55,325 nucleotides of DNA, from the NCBI GenBank assembly GCA_021833825.1, contig JAKBEL010000019.1:1-55325 (forward strand). Reading direction: 5' to 3'. A program made the position numbers and the translations under genes. Below, piece after piece: positions 7,616-17,300 of this stretch. The notes beneath the pieces were generated by a model, which searched no databases, was not told where the DNA came from, and saw only the letters and a program-made list of their open reading frames with translations. Numbering within the stretch: the stretch's first letter is position 1; each line of letters starts with the position of its first letter. Origin of the DNA: a bacterium. GTDB lineage: Bacteria > Babelota > Babeliae > Babelales > Vermiphilaceae.

Positions 7616-9040
7616 ATGCAACATCTAACACCATCATTCACTCTACTATTAGGCATTCTTATGTTTACTTTAGAAAATCAGACTTTCACAATTACAACAG
7701 AAAATTATAGACCTCAGAATATGTTCGGTACTGATGGCATCCGTGCAACAGTTGGCCAATCTCCACTTACTCAATCGGAATTATATCAGATGGGTTATGC
7801 TTTAGGCACATGGGTTGTCACCACATATGGCCCTTACGCAAAAGTGCTTCTTGGTCATGACACACGATTATCATGTTCTTGGGTAAAATCATGCCTTAAA
7901 GGTGGACTACTTGCGCATCCTATTAACCTTATTGATGCAGATATTTTGCCAACTCCTGCAGTTGTACAATTAACATTAAGCCATGATGCTATCGCCTGTG
8001 GAATCATCATTTCAGCATCACACAATCCATTTCAAGATAATGGTATTAAAATAGTTGATGGCTCACGAGGCAAGCTCAGTGCCGATGATGAAAAAAGAAT
8101 AACCGATCTCTTTTACACACAAGCTCCACAGATCAATTATAATATGTTAGGCCAAGAACATTATTGGTCAAAGGCGGCTGAAGTCTATTGCGGACATATC
8201 GCACAATTTTTCAGCCCCGGATTTTTAAAAGGGAAAAAGATTGTGCTCGATTGTGCTCACGGAGCCACCTATAGAGTTGCGCCATCATTATTCATCCATT
8301 TTGGTGCTGAAGTGATCTACATCAATACTGATCCTACGGGAACTAATATCAATGATCATTGTGGTGCCACCAATGTTGCACAACTGCAAGAAAGAGTCAT
8401 CGCAGAAGATGCCGATGCGGGCTTTGCATTCGATGGAGATGGTGATCGCGTAATAGCTGTCAATCATAAAGGTGAAATCAAAAACGGTGACGAGATCTTA
8501 GCAGTTTTACTTGATCATCCAGTGTACAAAAAGACAAAATCGGTTGTTGGTACCATCATGACCAACAAAGGGTTTGAAAACTGGCTTTTGCAAAAACAGT
8601 ACCCTCTGATTCGCACCCCGGTTGGGGACAAATATATTGCACGTGCCATGGAAAAAGAGAGCGGTCATTTGATACTCGGTGGAGAACAGTCTGGCCACAT
8701 CATTCTATATGATTATTTACCAACGGGAGATGGCATATTTACAGCGCTGCGTGTTATGGAGACTATTATTGAGACGCAGAATACCGATATGAAAAGCTTT
8801 GAACAGATGCCACAATTCTTGATCAATGTTGCAGTGACTCACAAAAAAGATTTGACACAAGAACCTTTTGCAAGCATCATAAAACAGAGAGAAGAATCTC
8901 TTCCAGACGGTCGAATTATTGTCCGTTTTTCCGGTACTGAAGCAAAATTACGCGTAATGGTAGAAGATCATAATGAGCAGCTTGCACTTGAAGTTGGCAA
9001 ACAACTCGCACAGGAGCTGCAGATAGCATTAGGAGCATAA
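7616..9040 (+). CDS. glmM: Phosphoglucosamine mutase
   Basis: Interconverts glucosamine-6-phosphate and glucosamine-1-phosphate for UDP-GlcNAc and peptidoglycan synthesis. Visible motifs: FGTDGIRATVG at the N-terminal domain, the phosphoserine loop SASHNP (catalytic Ser about residue 135), the metal loop DGDGDR, the sugar loop GGEQSGH and the phosphate-binding RFSGTEAKLRV near the end. The product is 474 residues against about 445-450 usual. The extra 35 or so residues precede MFGTDGIR and contain a hydrophobic stretch (FTLLLGILMFTL). The chosen ATG has AAGGA 6 bases upstream, whereas the internal ATG at 7721 has no clear ribosome binding site, so the extension may be real. Third gene of the cdaA-cdaR-glmM operon. 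Confidence 0.95.
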   Translation: MQHLTPSFTLLLGILMFTLENQTFTITTENYRPQNMFGTDGIRATVGQSPLTQSELYQMGYALGTWVVTTYGPYAKVLLGHDTRLSCSWVKSCLKGGLLAHPINLIDADILPTPAVVQLTLSHDAIACGIIISASHNPFQDNGIKIVDGSRGKLSADDEKRITDLFYTQAPQINYNMLGQEHYWSKAAEVYCGHIAQFFSPGFLKGKKIVLDCAHGATYRVAPSLFIHFGAEVIYINTDPTGTNINDHCGATNVAQLQERVIAEDADAGFAFDGDGDRVIAVNHKGEIKNGDEILAVLLDHPVYKKTKSVVGTIMTNKGFENWLLQKQYPLIRTPVGDKYIARAMEKESGHLILGGEQSGHIILYDYLPTGDGIFTALRVMETIIETQNTDMKSFEQMPQFLINVAVTHKKDLTQEPFASIIKQREESLPDGRIIVRFSGTEAKLRVMVEDHNEQLALEVGKQLAQELQIALGA

Positions 9041-9044
9041 TATT

Positions 9045-9698
9045 GTGTTTTTAGAAAAAATAAGCAATCATCTATATGGCTTTATCGGCTTTATTTGGAC
9101 CCTCTTTTTACAAGGTCTGTTGACCATATTGCCCATCACCCTCACATTAGCAGTCTTTAATGTATCATTTCGTCTGCTAAAAAGTTGGCTTGAACCTATA
9201 CAAAAGGTCTGCCCACCTAACCTTGCATGCATTCCTCACTCAGAAATATTTTTAACAATTATTATTATCTTCTTAATTGGTACTATCATAAGATTGTTTA
9301 TGCTACGCTCGCTTGTGCATGCATTTGAAGCCCTTCTGCTTAAAGTTCCTATCATCAGAACTGTATACAGAGGTATTCAGCAACTGGTTAATGCCTTCAA
9401 CCCTCAAGATCAGATAACTTTCAAAGAAGTTGTCTATCTTGAATTTCCCATAGAGGGGGTCTATAGCATCGGATTTCTTACCTCAAAACTTCCAGTAGAA
9501 CTTTCTCCAAATGATAATCAATCATACGTTAGTGTTTTTGTTCCAACAACACCGATGCCAACAAGTGGTTTTTTTGTAGTTGTACCGCAAAATAAAATAC
9601 AAAAGACAGATCTTACTCATCAAGAGGCGATCGCTCTGATCATTTCCGGCGGAATAATTAAGCCTGACCGCTTCTGCCAAGATGATGATTATTGTTGA
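9045..9698 (+). CDS. DUF502 family membrane protein
   Basis: The 217-residue product has two hydrophobic helices (about residues 12-42 and 66-86) and a soluble C-terminal part. The pattern matches DUF502: a first helix followed by LP--LT, then KVPIIRTVYRGIQQLVNAF, FKEVVYLEFP--GVYSIGFLT and VFVPTTPMPTSGFFVVVP. DUF502 proteins are widespread inner-membrane proteins of unknown molecular function. The start is GTG, four bases after the glmM stop, with AGGAG inside the glmM 3' end, so it is probably the last gene of that operon. No terminator was identified directly after it. Confidence 0.85.
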   Translation: MFLEKISNHLYGFIGFIWTLFLQGLLTILPITLTLAVFNVSFRLLKSWLEPIQKVCPPNLACIPHSEIFLTIIIIFLIGTIIRLFMLRSLVHAFEALLLKVPIIRTVYRGIQQLVNAFNPQDQITFKEVVYLEFPIEGVYSIGFLTSKLPVELSPNDNQSYVSVFVPTTPMPTSGFFVVVPQNKIQKTDLTHQEAIALIISGGIIKPDRFCQDDDYC

Positions 9699-9776
9699 TC
9701 ATGATCTATTCATTAAGCTTAATGTGATATTATATATAGTGAGTATTGGTTAATACACCAATGTATCTCCCCAGTC

Positions 9777-9819
9777 CCGTTCGCCCTGAGTAGCCTCATC
9801 TGTGAGGCATATCGAAGGG
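9777..9819 (+). repeat. Repeat family C, left arm at the GIY-YIG locus
   Basis: CCGTTCGCCCTGAGTAG, then the hairpin GCCTCA-TCTG-TGAGGC, then ATATCGAAGGG. The same frame with different hairpin bases is found inverted at 9976 and again at 45556. Confidence 0.85.
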
Positions 9820-9830
9820 TCTTTGACTAA

Positions 9831-9962
9831 AATCATACAAGATATGAAGCTTTATGCGCTGAACAAAAAATAAAAAAATGGACTCGAAGAAAAAAAGATG
9901 CTTTAATCAAAGAAGATTGGGAACTTGTCTCATTACTAAGCAAAAAAATATATATAAAATAA
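9831..9962 (+). pseudogene. GIY-YIG endonuclease remnant (C-terminal third)
   Basis: In one frame, from just after a TAA to a TAA stop, the sequence reads NHTRYEALCAEQKIKKWTRR followed by KKDALIKEDWELVSLLSKK. This is the characteristic C-terminal helix region of small GIY-YIG (UPF0213-type) proteins, with its A-x-x-xE-KQ-IK-KW-R-KK--LI pattern. The catalytic GIY-YIG strands are missing and there is no start codon. The remnant lies exactly between two inverted copies of repeat C, about 10 bases from each. The rest of the 390-base gap between the DUF502 gene and the HolA-like gene contains only these repeats and a terminator-like hairpin. Confidence 0.65.
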
Positions 9963-9975
9963 AAGTGCTCCACTC

Positions 9976-10017
9976 ATTCGATACGGCTCATACAATGAGC
10001 CTACTCAGGGCGAACGG
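9976..10017 (-). repeat. Repeat family C, right (inverted) arm at the GIY-YIG locus
   Basis: Read on the minus strand: CCGTTCGCCCTGAGTAG, hairpin GGCTCAT-TGT-ATGAGCC, GTATCGAAT. The stem differs from the left arm at several bases but remains fully paired. Confidence 0.85.
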
Positions 10018-10048
10018 AATCTTTGAGTCCTTGTATTTTTATGTTTTC

Positions 10049-10082
10049 AAATGAATTTTTAAGTAAGGTAAAAATTCATTTA
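10049..10082 (-). terminator. Possible terminator hairpin of the rpsO-pnp-rph operon
   Basis: AAATGAATTTTT and AAAAATTCATTT form a 12-base stem around a short loop, just after the stop codon of the HolA-like gene on the minus strand. The T-run is part of the stem rather than following it, so termination efficiency is uncertain. Confidence 0.4.
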
Positions 10083-10087
10083 CAGAC

Positions 10088-11038
10088 CTAATTTGTCTGA
10101 TAATAACCTGCAAAGAAATTATAAAGAAATAGATCTAATCCAATACTGCTTGCACCATGCTTAAGATCATAATCAAGATCATAGAGCCATTGATGCGCCT
10201 TATACAGTTCGTTAAAACAATGCAATCTATAATCTTTTTGTAAAAAACTGAACGGTAAGCGTTGGCCAATCGTCTTTGCATCGGTAATTTTTGACTCACT
10301 CATATACTTACAATAAAATGCTGCACGCCATAATTGATCAGACCAGAATGATACCCAAAATTGTTCTGGATATTGGCTTTTGACTTCTTGCCAATAGGGC
10401 AAAAAACTTGTTAATCGCTTTGCAAATAAATACTGACTTAACACAAAAAGTGATTGCTTTGGCAACAGAATCTGTTCCAACCAATCTGTATAAAATTCTT
10501 GAGATTGACTGCCCATCACACGCATATAAGATAACAACAGACATGCTGTATCAAGTGGTATAACGTCAGTTTTCATATAGAGTCGATCAATGCGTTGCAA
10601 ATCTATATAATGTGGCTCTTTTACAAAAAAAGTAAAAAGCCCCCTGAACTCCTGTTTATTCAGATCATCTGGAATAACAATACTATTTCGCTTTTTCTCA
10701 AGCTTCTGATCATAAAGTGTCACATAGTAAAGGCTATTAGGACCTTGATAAGAGTCCAAATAGGATTGCCATTGTTTAAGAACTGCTTTTGGCAAACTAT
10801 CAATATAACCAAGCCAATATCGTTGAGAATTACCCAAAAAAGATGACTCCAACTGTGCTTGAATGGCGCCGATCTCTCCAGAGAGATCGATAGACACTAA
10901 GGGATTATGCTCTTTTGCTATTTGTGATATCAATTGAGAAAAATAGAGAAGTGGATATTCTTTTTTGATAGTAAAGCAAACGACCGAATGATCCGGTGTC
11001 GCACCAACGAAATCCCTGCTGATCTTAATGAGATTCAT
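10088..11038 (-). CDS. Divergent DNA polymerase III delta subunit-like protein (HolA-like), tentative
   Basis: The 316-residue soluble protein has no signal peptide. Its layout resembles HolA, the clamp-loader delta subunit: an alpha/beta N-terminal half (strands VSIDLSG and LYYVTLYD), a middle helical part, and a C-terminal helical bundle in which LYKAHQWLYDLDYDLKHGAS recalls the HolA pattern L--AD--LK-G. Length also fits (about 330-340). No Walker A is expected in delta. The call is weak because overall conservation is low; an unrelated AAA+-like protein is possible. Its start overlaps the end of rph by 14 bases, so it is cotranscribed with rph and pnp. Confidence 0.4.
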   Translation of the reverse strand: MNLIKISRDFVGATPDHSVVCFTIKKEYPLLYFSQLISQIAKEHNPLVSIDLSGEIGAIQAQLESSFLGNSQRYWLGYIDSLPKAVLKQWQSYLDSYQGPNSLYYVTLYDQKLEKKRNSIVIPDDLNKQEFRGLFTFFVKEPHYIDLQRIDRLYMKTDVIPLDTACLLLSYMRVMGSQSQEFYTDWLEQILLPKQSLFVLSQYLFAKRLTSFLPYWQEVKSQYPEQFWVSFWSDQLWRAAFYCKYMSESKITDAKTIGQRLPFSFLQKDYRLHCFNELYKAHQWLYDLDYDLKHGASSIGLDLFLYNFFAGYYQTN

Positions 11039-11840
11039 CTGTTACTGATGATTTTTGTAAACGATTTTGCAAGCTAAACAGAGGCGCTTTAAGATTTCTT
11101 TTCTCTTTTGGTTCTGCCAAAGAGAGTTGGTCAACGATATTAAACATATCTGCTATAGCATCGATTGCCAATTGTTTCAACTGCTCAAACTGCACCCAAG
11201 AGATCAGAGTATGCTCAGCTGTCCCTTGAATTTCAACAATATTTCCTGACTTGGTCAGCACAAAATTGAAGTCTCCGTCAATCATACTGTCTTCATCAAA
11301 GTTAAGATCCAATAAAGGCTCTCCCTTCATAACTCCTGCTGAAATAGCAGCAACCTGATCTTTTAAAAATGGTTTTTCAATCATTTTTGCATTCAACCAA
11401 CGTTGTTGTGCCTGCTGCAATGCTATGCAAGCACCAGTAATTGATGCTGCTCTTGTTCCACCATCAGCTTGCAACACATCACAATCAACCATAATTGAAC
11501 GTTCACCTAAACTATCTAGATCAACAACGGCTCTCAATACACGGCTAATAAGGCGTGAAATCTCAACTGAACGCCCCTGCTCCTTCATAGCATTTGATGC
11601 TCTCTGTGTACGCTGCTTAGTTGCAGTGGGCAACATCGCATATTCTGCAGTAAGCCAACCACTTTTTTTACCCTTTAAAAAGGGCGGTACTGTATTTTGC
11701 ATTGTTACAGAACAGAGCACCTTTGTATTTCCAATTTCAAAAAGGGTAGAACCGGACGCATAACCAAAAGTATCAAACGTCACTTTTACTGGACGCATCT
11801 CATTATATGAACGACCATTTGACCGTTTAAATTGTGTCAT
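11025..11840 (-). CDS. rph: Ribonuclease PH
   Basis: Phosphorolytic 3' exoribonuclease that trims tRNA 3' ends. The product (271 residues from the chosen ATG) shows the RNase PH signature: RSNGRSYNEMRPV at the start, VLCSVT, GWLTAEYAMLPTAT, then RTQRASNAMKEQGRSVEISR, DCDVLQADGGTRAASITGA and the end domain with VEIQGTAEH. A longer reading from a TTG four codons upstream is possible; the ATG after GGGTAG matches where the family begins. It lies 19 bases downstream of pnp, so both phosphorolytic nucleases are made from one transcript. The 3' end extends about 30 residues beyond the core. Confidence 0.95.
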   Translation of the reverse strand: MTQFKRSNGRSYNEMRPVKVTFDTFGYASGSTLFEIGNTKVLCSVTMQNTVPPFLKGKKSGWLTAEYAMLPTATKQRTQRASNAMKEQGRSVEISRLISRVLRAVVDLDSLGERSIMVDCDVLQADGGTRAASITGACIALQQAQQRWLNAKMIEKPFLKDQVAAISAGVMKGEPLLDLNFDEDSMIDGDFNFVLTKSGNIVEIQGTAEHTLISWVQFEQLKQLAIDAIADMFNIVDQLSLAEPKEKRNLKAPLFSLQNRLQKSSVTDESH

Positions 11841-11859
11841 AGTTCTACCCAATCAATAT

Positions 11860-13950
11860 CTATTTTTGTTCTAACAAACGCAACCGTATACGCCCTGTCG
11901 ACGGATCATAATCAGCAACTTCAACTGATACTACATCATCAACATGATAGAGCTTTTGGAAGTCTTTTTGCTTATCTCTTGCAATCATTGAAATGTGCAC
12001 CAAACCATCCTGTCCTGGAACCAATTCAACAAACATGCCAAATTCAACCATACGTTTAATCTTACCATCAAAACGCTCACCGACATTGATCTGCCCTGCG
12101 AGCACTTTAACCCATTTTGTTGCTTGATCTATTGAAGGACCCGTTGTGCCAAAAATTTTGACTATACCATCATCTTCAATATCGATACTTGCAACTTTTG
12201 TTGTGTCAATAATTTCACGAATAGTCTTGCCACCAGAACCGATGATTGCGCCTATTTTGTCGCTCTCAACTTTGAAGCTTACTACTTTAGGAACAAGTTC
12301 TGACATCTGACTTGCTGGCTCGCTCATACATTTGCGCATTTCACCTAAAATATGCATACGACCATTACGAGCTTTTTCTAAAGCTGCTTCAAAAATATCA
12401 CGTGTAAAGCCACCTCTATATTTGATATCCATCTGAATCGCTGTAATACCGTCACTCGTTCCTGCAACTTTAAAGTCCATCAAACCAAAATTATCTTCAA
12501 ATCCATTAATATCGGTCAAGACTTGAATATCACCACCCGTGCTACGCAAAAGACCCATCGCAACGCCGCCTACCATCTTTTTAATCGGCACACCACCTTG
12601 CATAAGAGCCATAGTCGAACCACAAACGGTTGCCATAGAGCTAGAACCATTCGACTCTAGAATATCAGTCACAATACGAATGGTATAAGGAAATTTCTCT
12701 TTATCTGGCAACATATATTTAAATGAAGAGGCTGCTAAATGTCCATGACCAACTTCACGTCTACCTGGACCACGCATAGGGCGAACTTCACCAACTGAAA
12801 ATGGTGGGAAATTATAATGAAGCATAAAAGCACCATCACCCGCTTCATCATCCATTAAACTTTCAAGACGTTGTTCATCCTGCCCGCCACCTAAAGTGAC
12901 ACTCACTAATGCTTGTGTTTGGCCACGAACAAATAGTGCTGAGCCATGAGTAAATGGCAACAGGCCAACCTCAATAGAGATTGGACGAACCTTATCAAAT
13001 CCACGGCTATCAACACGCTGACTTAAAGACAATACCAGATCAGTAAACTTCTGTTTATATGATTCATCAAAGACATACAGAAGATATTTATCTGGAATTT
13101 CAACAGCTGTTTGAAACTGTTTTGCATGACCAAGAAATTCTAATTTCAACTCTTCTAATTTTTCATCACGTGTAAATTTGTCTTCTATAAAACTTGTTTT
13201 AACTCTCTCTTGAGTGAGAAAATCAAGAGCATGCTTTTCCCAAACCTTCCAATCAATGCTTTGATCTTCTGGTCGCTTAGCTTTACCAACTTCTTGAGCG
13301 ATGGCTTTTTGCCATGCAACAATCTTTTTGATCTGCTCATGAGCCATAAATAATACATCTACAAATGAAGCCTCATCAATCTCATTTGCAGCACCTTCAA
13401 CCATACAGATACCCTCTTGGGTTCCTGCAACAATAATGCGAACATCTGAAGTTCTACTATCTGAATATTTAGGATTAATTACCCATTTTCCATCAATGCG
13501 GCCAATTTCAACTGCACCAACCGGTTCATAAAATGGAATGTCTGAAATGACGAGCGCCAAAGAGCTTGCAACGAGTGAAATTGAACTTGGAGAGTGCTCT
13601 TTATCTATAGAATAGACTGTCGCAAGAACCTGCACCTGATCAAAGAAATAATCAGGAAATATCGGACGTATCGAACGATCGATTAAACGAGCCGTCAACA
13701 CTTCATGATCAGTTGATTTACCTTCACGTTTATAATAACCGCCAGGTATTTTTCCAGCTGCAGAATAATGTTCTCGGTAATCCACCGTCAGCGGTAAAAA
13801 CCCCGGAAATTCTGGACTTGGTGAAGCAACAACTGTCGCTAATAATACCGTTCCCCCTTGTTGAAACCAAACAGCTCCATCAGCCTGTTGTGCTACTTTA
13901 CCGATTTCAACTTGAAAACCAAAATCCGGTAGACTAAATTTTTTTACCAT
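11860..13950 (-). CDS. pnp: Polyribonucleotide nucleotidyltransferase (PNPase)
   Basis: Phosphorolytic 3'-5' RNA-degrading enzyme, normally a trimer with degradosome partners. The 696-residue product has the standard order: first RNase PH domain, alpha-helical domain, second RNase PH domain (FVRGQTQALVSVTLG, then MRGPGRREVGHGHLA and SSSMATVCG), KH domain with GSGGKTIREI around residue 565, and a C-terminal S1 domain (GMFVELVPGQDGLVHIS). Length is typical. The gene follows rpsO, the classical arrangement, in which rpsO and pnp are cotranscribed and pnp expression is often controlled by RNase III cleavage; no clear stem was found in the 49-base gap here. Confidence 0.97.
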   Translation of the reverse strand: MVKKFSLPDFGFQVEIGKVAQQADGAVWFQQGGTVLLATVVASPSPEFPGFLPLTVDYREHYSAAGKIPGGYYKREGKSTDHEVLTARLIDRSIRPIFPDYFFDQVQVLATVYSIDKEHSPSSISLVASSLALVISDIPFYEPVGAVEIGRIDGKWVINPKYSDSRTSDVRIIVAGTQEGICMVEGAANEIDEASFVDVLFMAHEQIKKIVAWQKAIAQEVGKAKRPEDQSIDWKVWEKHALDFLTQERVKTSFIEDKFTRDEKLEELKLEFLGHAKQFQTAVEIPDKYLLYVFDESYKQKFTDLVLSLSQRVDSRGFDKVRPISIEVGLLPFTHGSALFVRGQTQALVSVTLGGGQDEQRLESLMDDEAGDGAFMLHYNFPPFSVGEVRPMRGPGRREVGHGHLAASSFKYMLPDKEKFPYTIRIVTDILESNGSSSMATVCGSTMALMQGGVPIKKMVGGVAMGLLRSTGGDIQVLTDINGFEDNFGLMDFKVAGTSDGITAIQMDIKYRGGFTRDIFEAALEKARNGRMHILGEMRKCMSEPASQMSELVPKVVSFKVESDKIGAIIGSGGKTIREIIDTTKVASIDIEDDGIVKIFGTTGPSIDQATKWVKVLAGQINVGERFDGKIKRMVEFGMFVELVPGQDGLVHISMIARDKQKDFQKLYHVDDVVSVEVADYDPSTGRIRLRLLEQK

Positions 13951-13999
13951 CGAATATAACCTATAAAATTAATATGTACTTCTGTTGATCCGGTATACA

Positions 14000-14263
14000 T
14001 TATAAACCAAGCGATTGGCTTATCTCTTTATACTTAGCTTCATTCTCTTTGTGCAAGTAGTTCAACAATTTACGTCTTTGTGCAACTAACTTAAGCAAAC
14101 CTCTACGTGAAGAAAAATCTTTTTTATGAGTATTCAAATGTACAGTCAATTCATTGATTCTTTCTGTTAAAAAACCAATTTGCACTTCAGATGAACCTGT
14201 ATCTTCAGATTTTCTTCCAAACTTTTTTATAATCTCTGCTGTTTGTTCTTTTTTCAATGCCAT
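14000..14263 (-). CDS. rpsO: 30S ribosomal protein S15
   Basis: The 87-residue product from the chosen ATG starts [15 protein letters not shown] and contains the S15 signature [32 protein letters not shown]. It binds the 16S rRNA central domain early in 30S assembly. A reading from a TTG four codons upstream is possible, but GAGG at 14270-14273 gives correct spacing only for the ATG at 14263. The gene lies between tRNA-Val and pnp. S15 often represses its own translation through its leader; no leader structure could be shown here. Confidence 0.97.
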   Translation of the reverse strand: MALKKEQTAEIIKKFGRKSEDTGSSEVQIGFLTERINELTVHLNTHKKDFSSRRGLLKLVAQRRKLLNYLHKENEAKYKEISQSLGL

Positions 14264-14299
14264 TATAAACCTCAAAAATATCTATAATATTCGGTAATT

Positions 14300-14374
14300 T
14301 GGTAGGCGCGAGCGGGATTGAACCGCTGACCCTTGCTACGTCAAAGCAATGCTCTACCACTGAGCTACGCGCCT
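14300..14374 (-). tRNA. tRNA-Val (GAC)
   Basis: Cloverleaf: acceptor AGGCGCG with CGCGCCT, D arm GCTC/GAGC, anticodon stem TTGCT/AGCAA with loop TTGACGT (anticodon GAC), T arm AGCGG-TTCAATC-CCGCT, encoded CCA. It is placed between rpoC and rpsO, so it may be excised from their transcript. Confidence 0.95.
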
Positions 14375-14379
14375 AACTT

Positions 14380-17300
14380 TTATTTTCCCTCTACAATACC
14401 CATCTCACGCATCTCTTGTTCATGAGCCTGATTTTCTAAATCAGACTTATTGCTGCCCAAATATTTCTTTCTAAATGATTGAATACCTGTGCCAGCAGAG
14501 ATTAGTTTACCAACAGTTACACGCTCTTTCAAGCCACGTAAATTATCCGCTTTTCCTGAAATTGCCGCTTCTGTTAATATACGCGTTGTCTCCTGGAATG
14601 AAGCTGCTGAAATCCAGCTCTCTGTGCTCAATGAAGCTTGTGTTAAGCCCATAAGAACAGGTTTTGCAACTGCAACCTTCTTTCCTTCTGCGCGAAGTAC
14701 AGCATTAACAGACATAAAGTGCATTCTATCAACTTTATCTCCGATAAGGAAATCTGTATCTCCTGCATCAATAATACGAACTTTACGAATCATTTGGCGA
14801 ACAACAAGCTCAATATGTTTGTCGCTAATATCAATACCTTGTAAACGATAGATCTCTTGAATCTGGTTTACCAAATATTTTTGCACAACATCTGGCCCTA
14901 AAATACGCAACATATCATGAAGAACTGGAGCACCTGAAGTCAGAAGATCACCAGCTTGCACACGATCTCCATTCATCACATTCAATTGTTGCCCACGCGC
15001 TACATAATAATCATAGGATGTTGCACCAGATACAATACTTATTTTTCGTAATCCGCGATGTAGTCCCCCAAAAACAATCTCACCATCAATATCTGCAAGA
15101 ATTGCCGGATCTTTTGGTACGCGAGCTTCAAACAACTCTGCAATACGAGAAAGACCCCCGGTAATATCTTTAGTTTTTTGAACTTCACGAGGCATTCTTA
15201 CAAGGACATCACCAGCTTTCACCTCTTGTCCACGGCTAACCATAAACAATGATCCTGGTGGCAAGAAGTAATAGGCTATCTCTTTGCCATTTTGTCCAAT
15301 AATACGTAATGCCGGCTGATATTTTTCACCGCGATGTTCAAGAACCATTATACTTGATCGGTTTGTGACTTCATCAAATCGTTCTTGGAATGTTATATTT
15401 TCAACTAAATCAACAAATTCAACGGTACCGTTATATTCAGTCAAAATTACTTTACTGTTAGGATCCCAAACAACAAGCTTGGTCCCGACTGCAATCTCTT
15501 GACCATCTTTTACCAACAGAGTTGATCCATACTCTAAATCGTTGCTTTGCAATTCACGGCCATCTTTGGAAACAATAACAACCTTCGCTTTACGGCTCAA
15601 GTTAAGCTGTTGACCTTGACGATTTTCAACTAACTTAATGCCACGCAATTGAACAATACCAGCCTGTTTTGCAACAAAAAATGGTTGCGCTGAAAGACCA
15701 CTTGCTGTACCCCCGATATGGAAGGTTCTCATAGTAAGCTGCGTTCCAGGTTCACCAATCGATTGCGCTGCAATAATACCAACTGTTGTTCCAATATCAA
15801 CAAGTTCTCCACGAGAAAGATCATATCCGTAACATTGAACACAGACGCCATGCTTTGCTTGACAAGTAAGCACTGATCTTACTTGCAGATGCGTTATCGC
15901 AGAATCTGCCAATACAGCCATGTCATCACGACCAATCACAGTCCCTTGCTTAAATAACAATTGTCCAGTAATAGGATCTTTCGCATCTGATGCCAAAACA
16001 CGTCCAAAAACACGCCCTGCCAATGGATAGATAACCTCATCAGACTCTTTTAAGTCATCTATTGTTACATAACCTAATGTTTTACAATCATCCATAACAA
16101 CAGTAACATCTTGAGCTACATCGACTAATCGACGCGTTAAATAACCTGAGTTTGCTGTTTTAAGAGCCGTATCTGATTGACCTTTACGGGCACCATGGGT
16201 AGAGACGAAATATTCAAATACGCTCAGACCATCTTTAAAGTTTGTTTTAACTGGAGTCTCCATAATCTCCCCAGATGGTTTGGCCATAGGTCCACGCATA
16301 CCAACCAACTGACGAATCTGTTCTTTAGATCCACGAGATCCAGAATCTAACATCATAAAAACTGGGTTAAATGGTGCAAAAGATTTATCGGCATTATTAA
16401 AAGATTTCTCGTCTTGTGATTCAAGAACGCTAAATACTTCTTTACCAACATCATCAGTTGCTCGTCCCCAAATAGAGAGCACTTTGTTATTACGCTCACC
16501 ATTAGTGATTACACCATCAATATAGAGTTGCTCTACTTTATCAACCTCATTCTCTGCGTTAGCAACAATAACATGTTTTTTATCTGGAACAATCAAATCT
16601 CTTAATGAGAATGAAATACCACCAACAGTTGAATAGTAGAAACCTAATTTCTTAATCTTATCTAAAGTTGCAACTGCAGCTTCGTTACCAAAACTATAAT
16701 AGATCTTTTCAACCAATTTAGTTAAATAGCTCTTTTTCATAATTTTGTTCACTAAATGGAATGAAGCTCCTTTAGGAAGCGCCTCAAATAACAGAACTCG
16801 TCCTGCTGTAGTCTGGACTAAACTACCATCATCTAAACGAACAGTAATTTGAGCATGCAGACCAACCTGCTCACACTGATATGCAGTGATCACTTCATTA
16901 AGATCTGCAAATACAAGCCCTTCTCCCAGCGAACCCATACGAAGTTTGGTCATATAATATAATCCCAATACCATGTCCTGTGAAGGAACGGTAACGGGAC
17001 GACCATTAGCAGGAGAAAGAATATTGTGCGTTGAAAGCATCAAATTCTTGGCCTCAAGCTGAGCTTTTTCGCTCAATGGAAGATGAACTGCCATCATATC
17101 ACCATCGAAGTCTGCATTAAATGCTGCGCAAACAAGCGGATGAATAGTAATAGCTTTTCCCTCTACCAAAATTGGATAGAATGCTTGAATACCAAGTCTA
17201 TGCAAAGTTGGAGCACGGTTTAAAAGAACCGGCCTACCCTTTACGACGTCTTCCAATACATCCCATACTTGCGGATCAAGATCTTCAACCATCTTTTTTG

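Noticed and set aside
16740-16900. Possible frameshift in rpoC suggested by frames on the other strand
   Set aside because: The minus-strand frame is continuous from the GTG to the stop and matches the family throughout.
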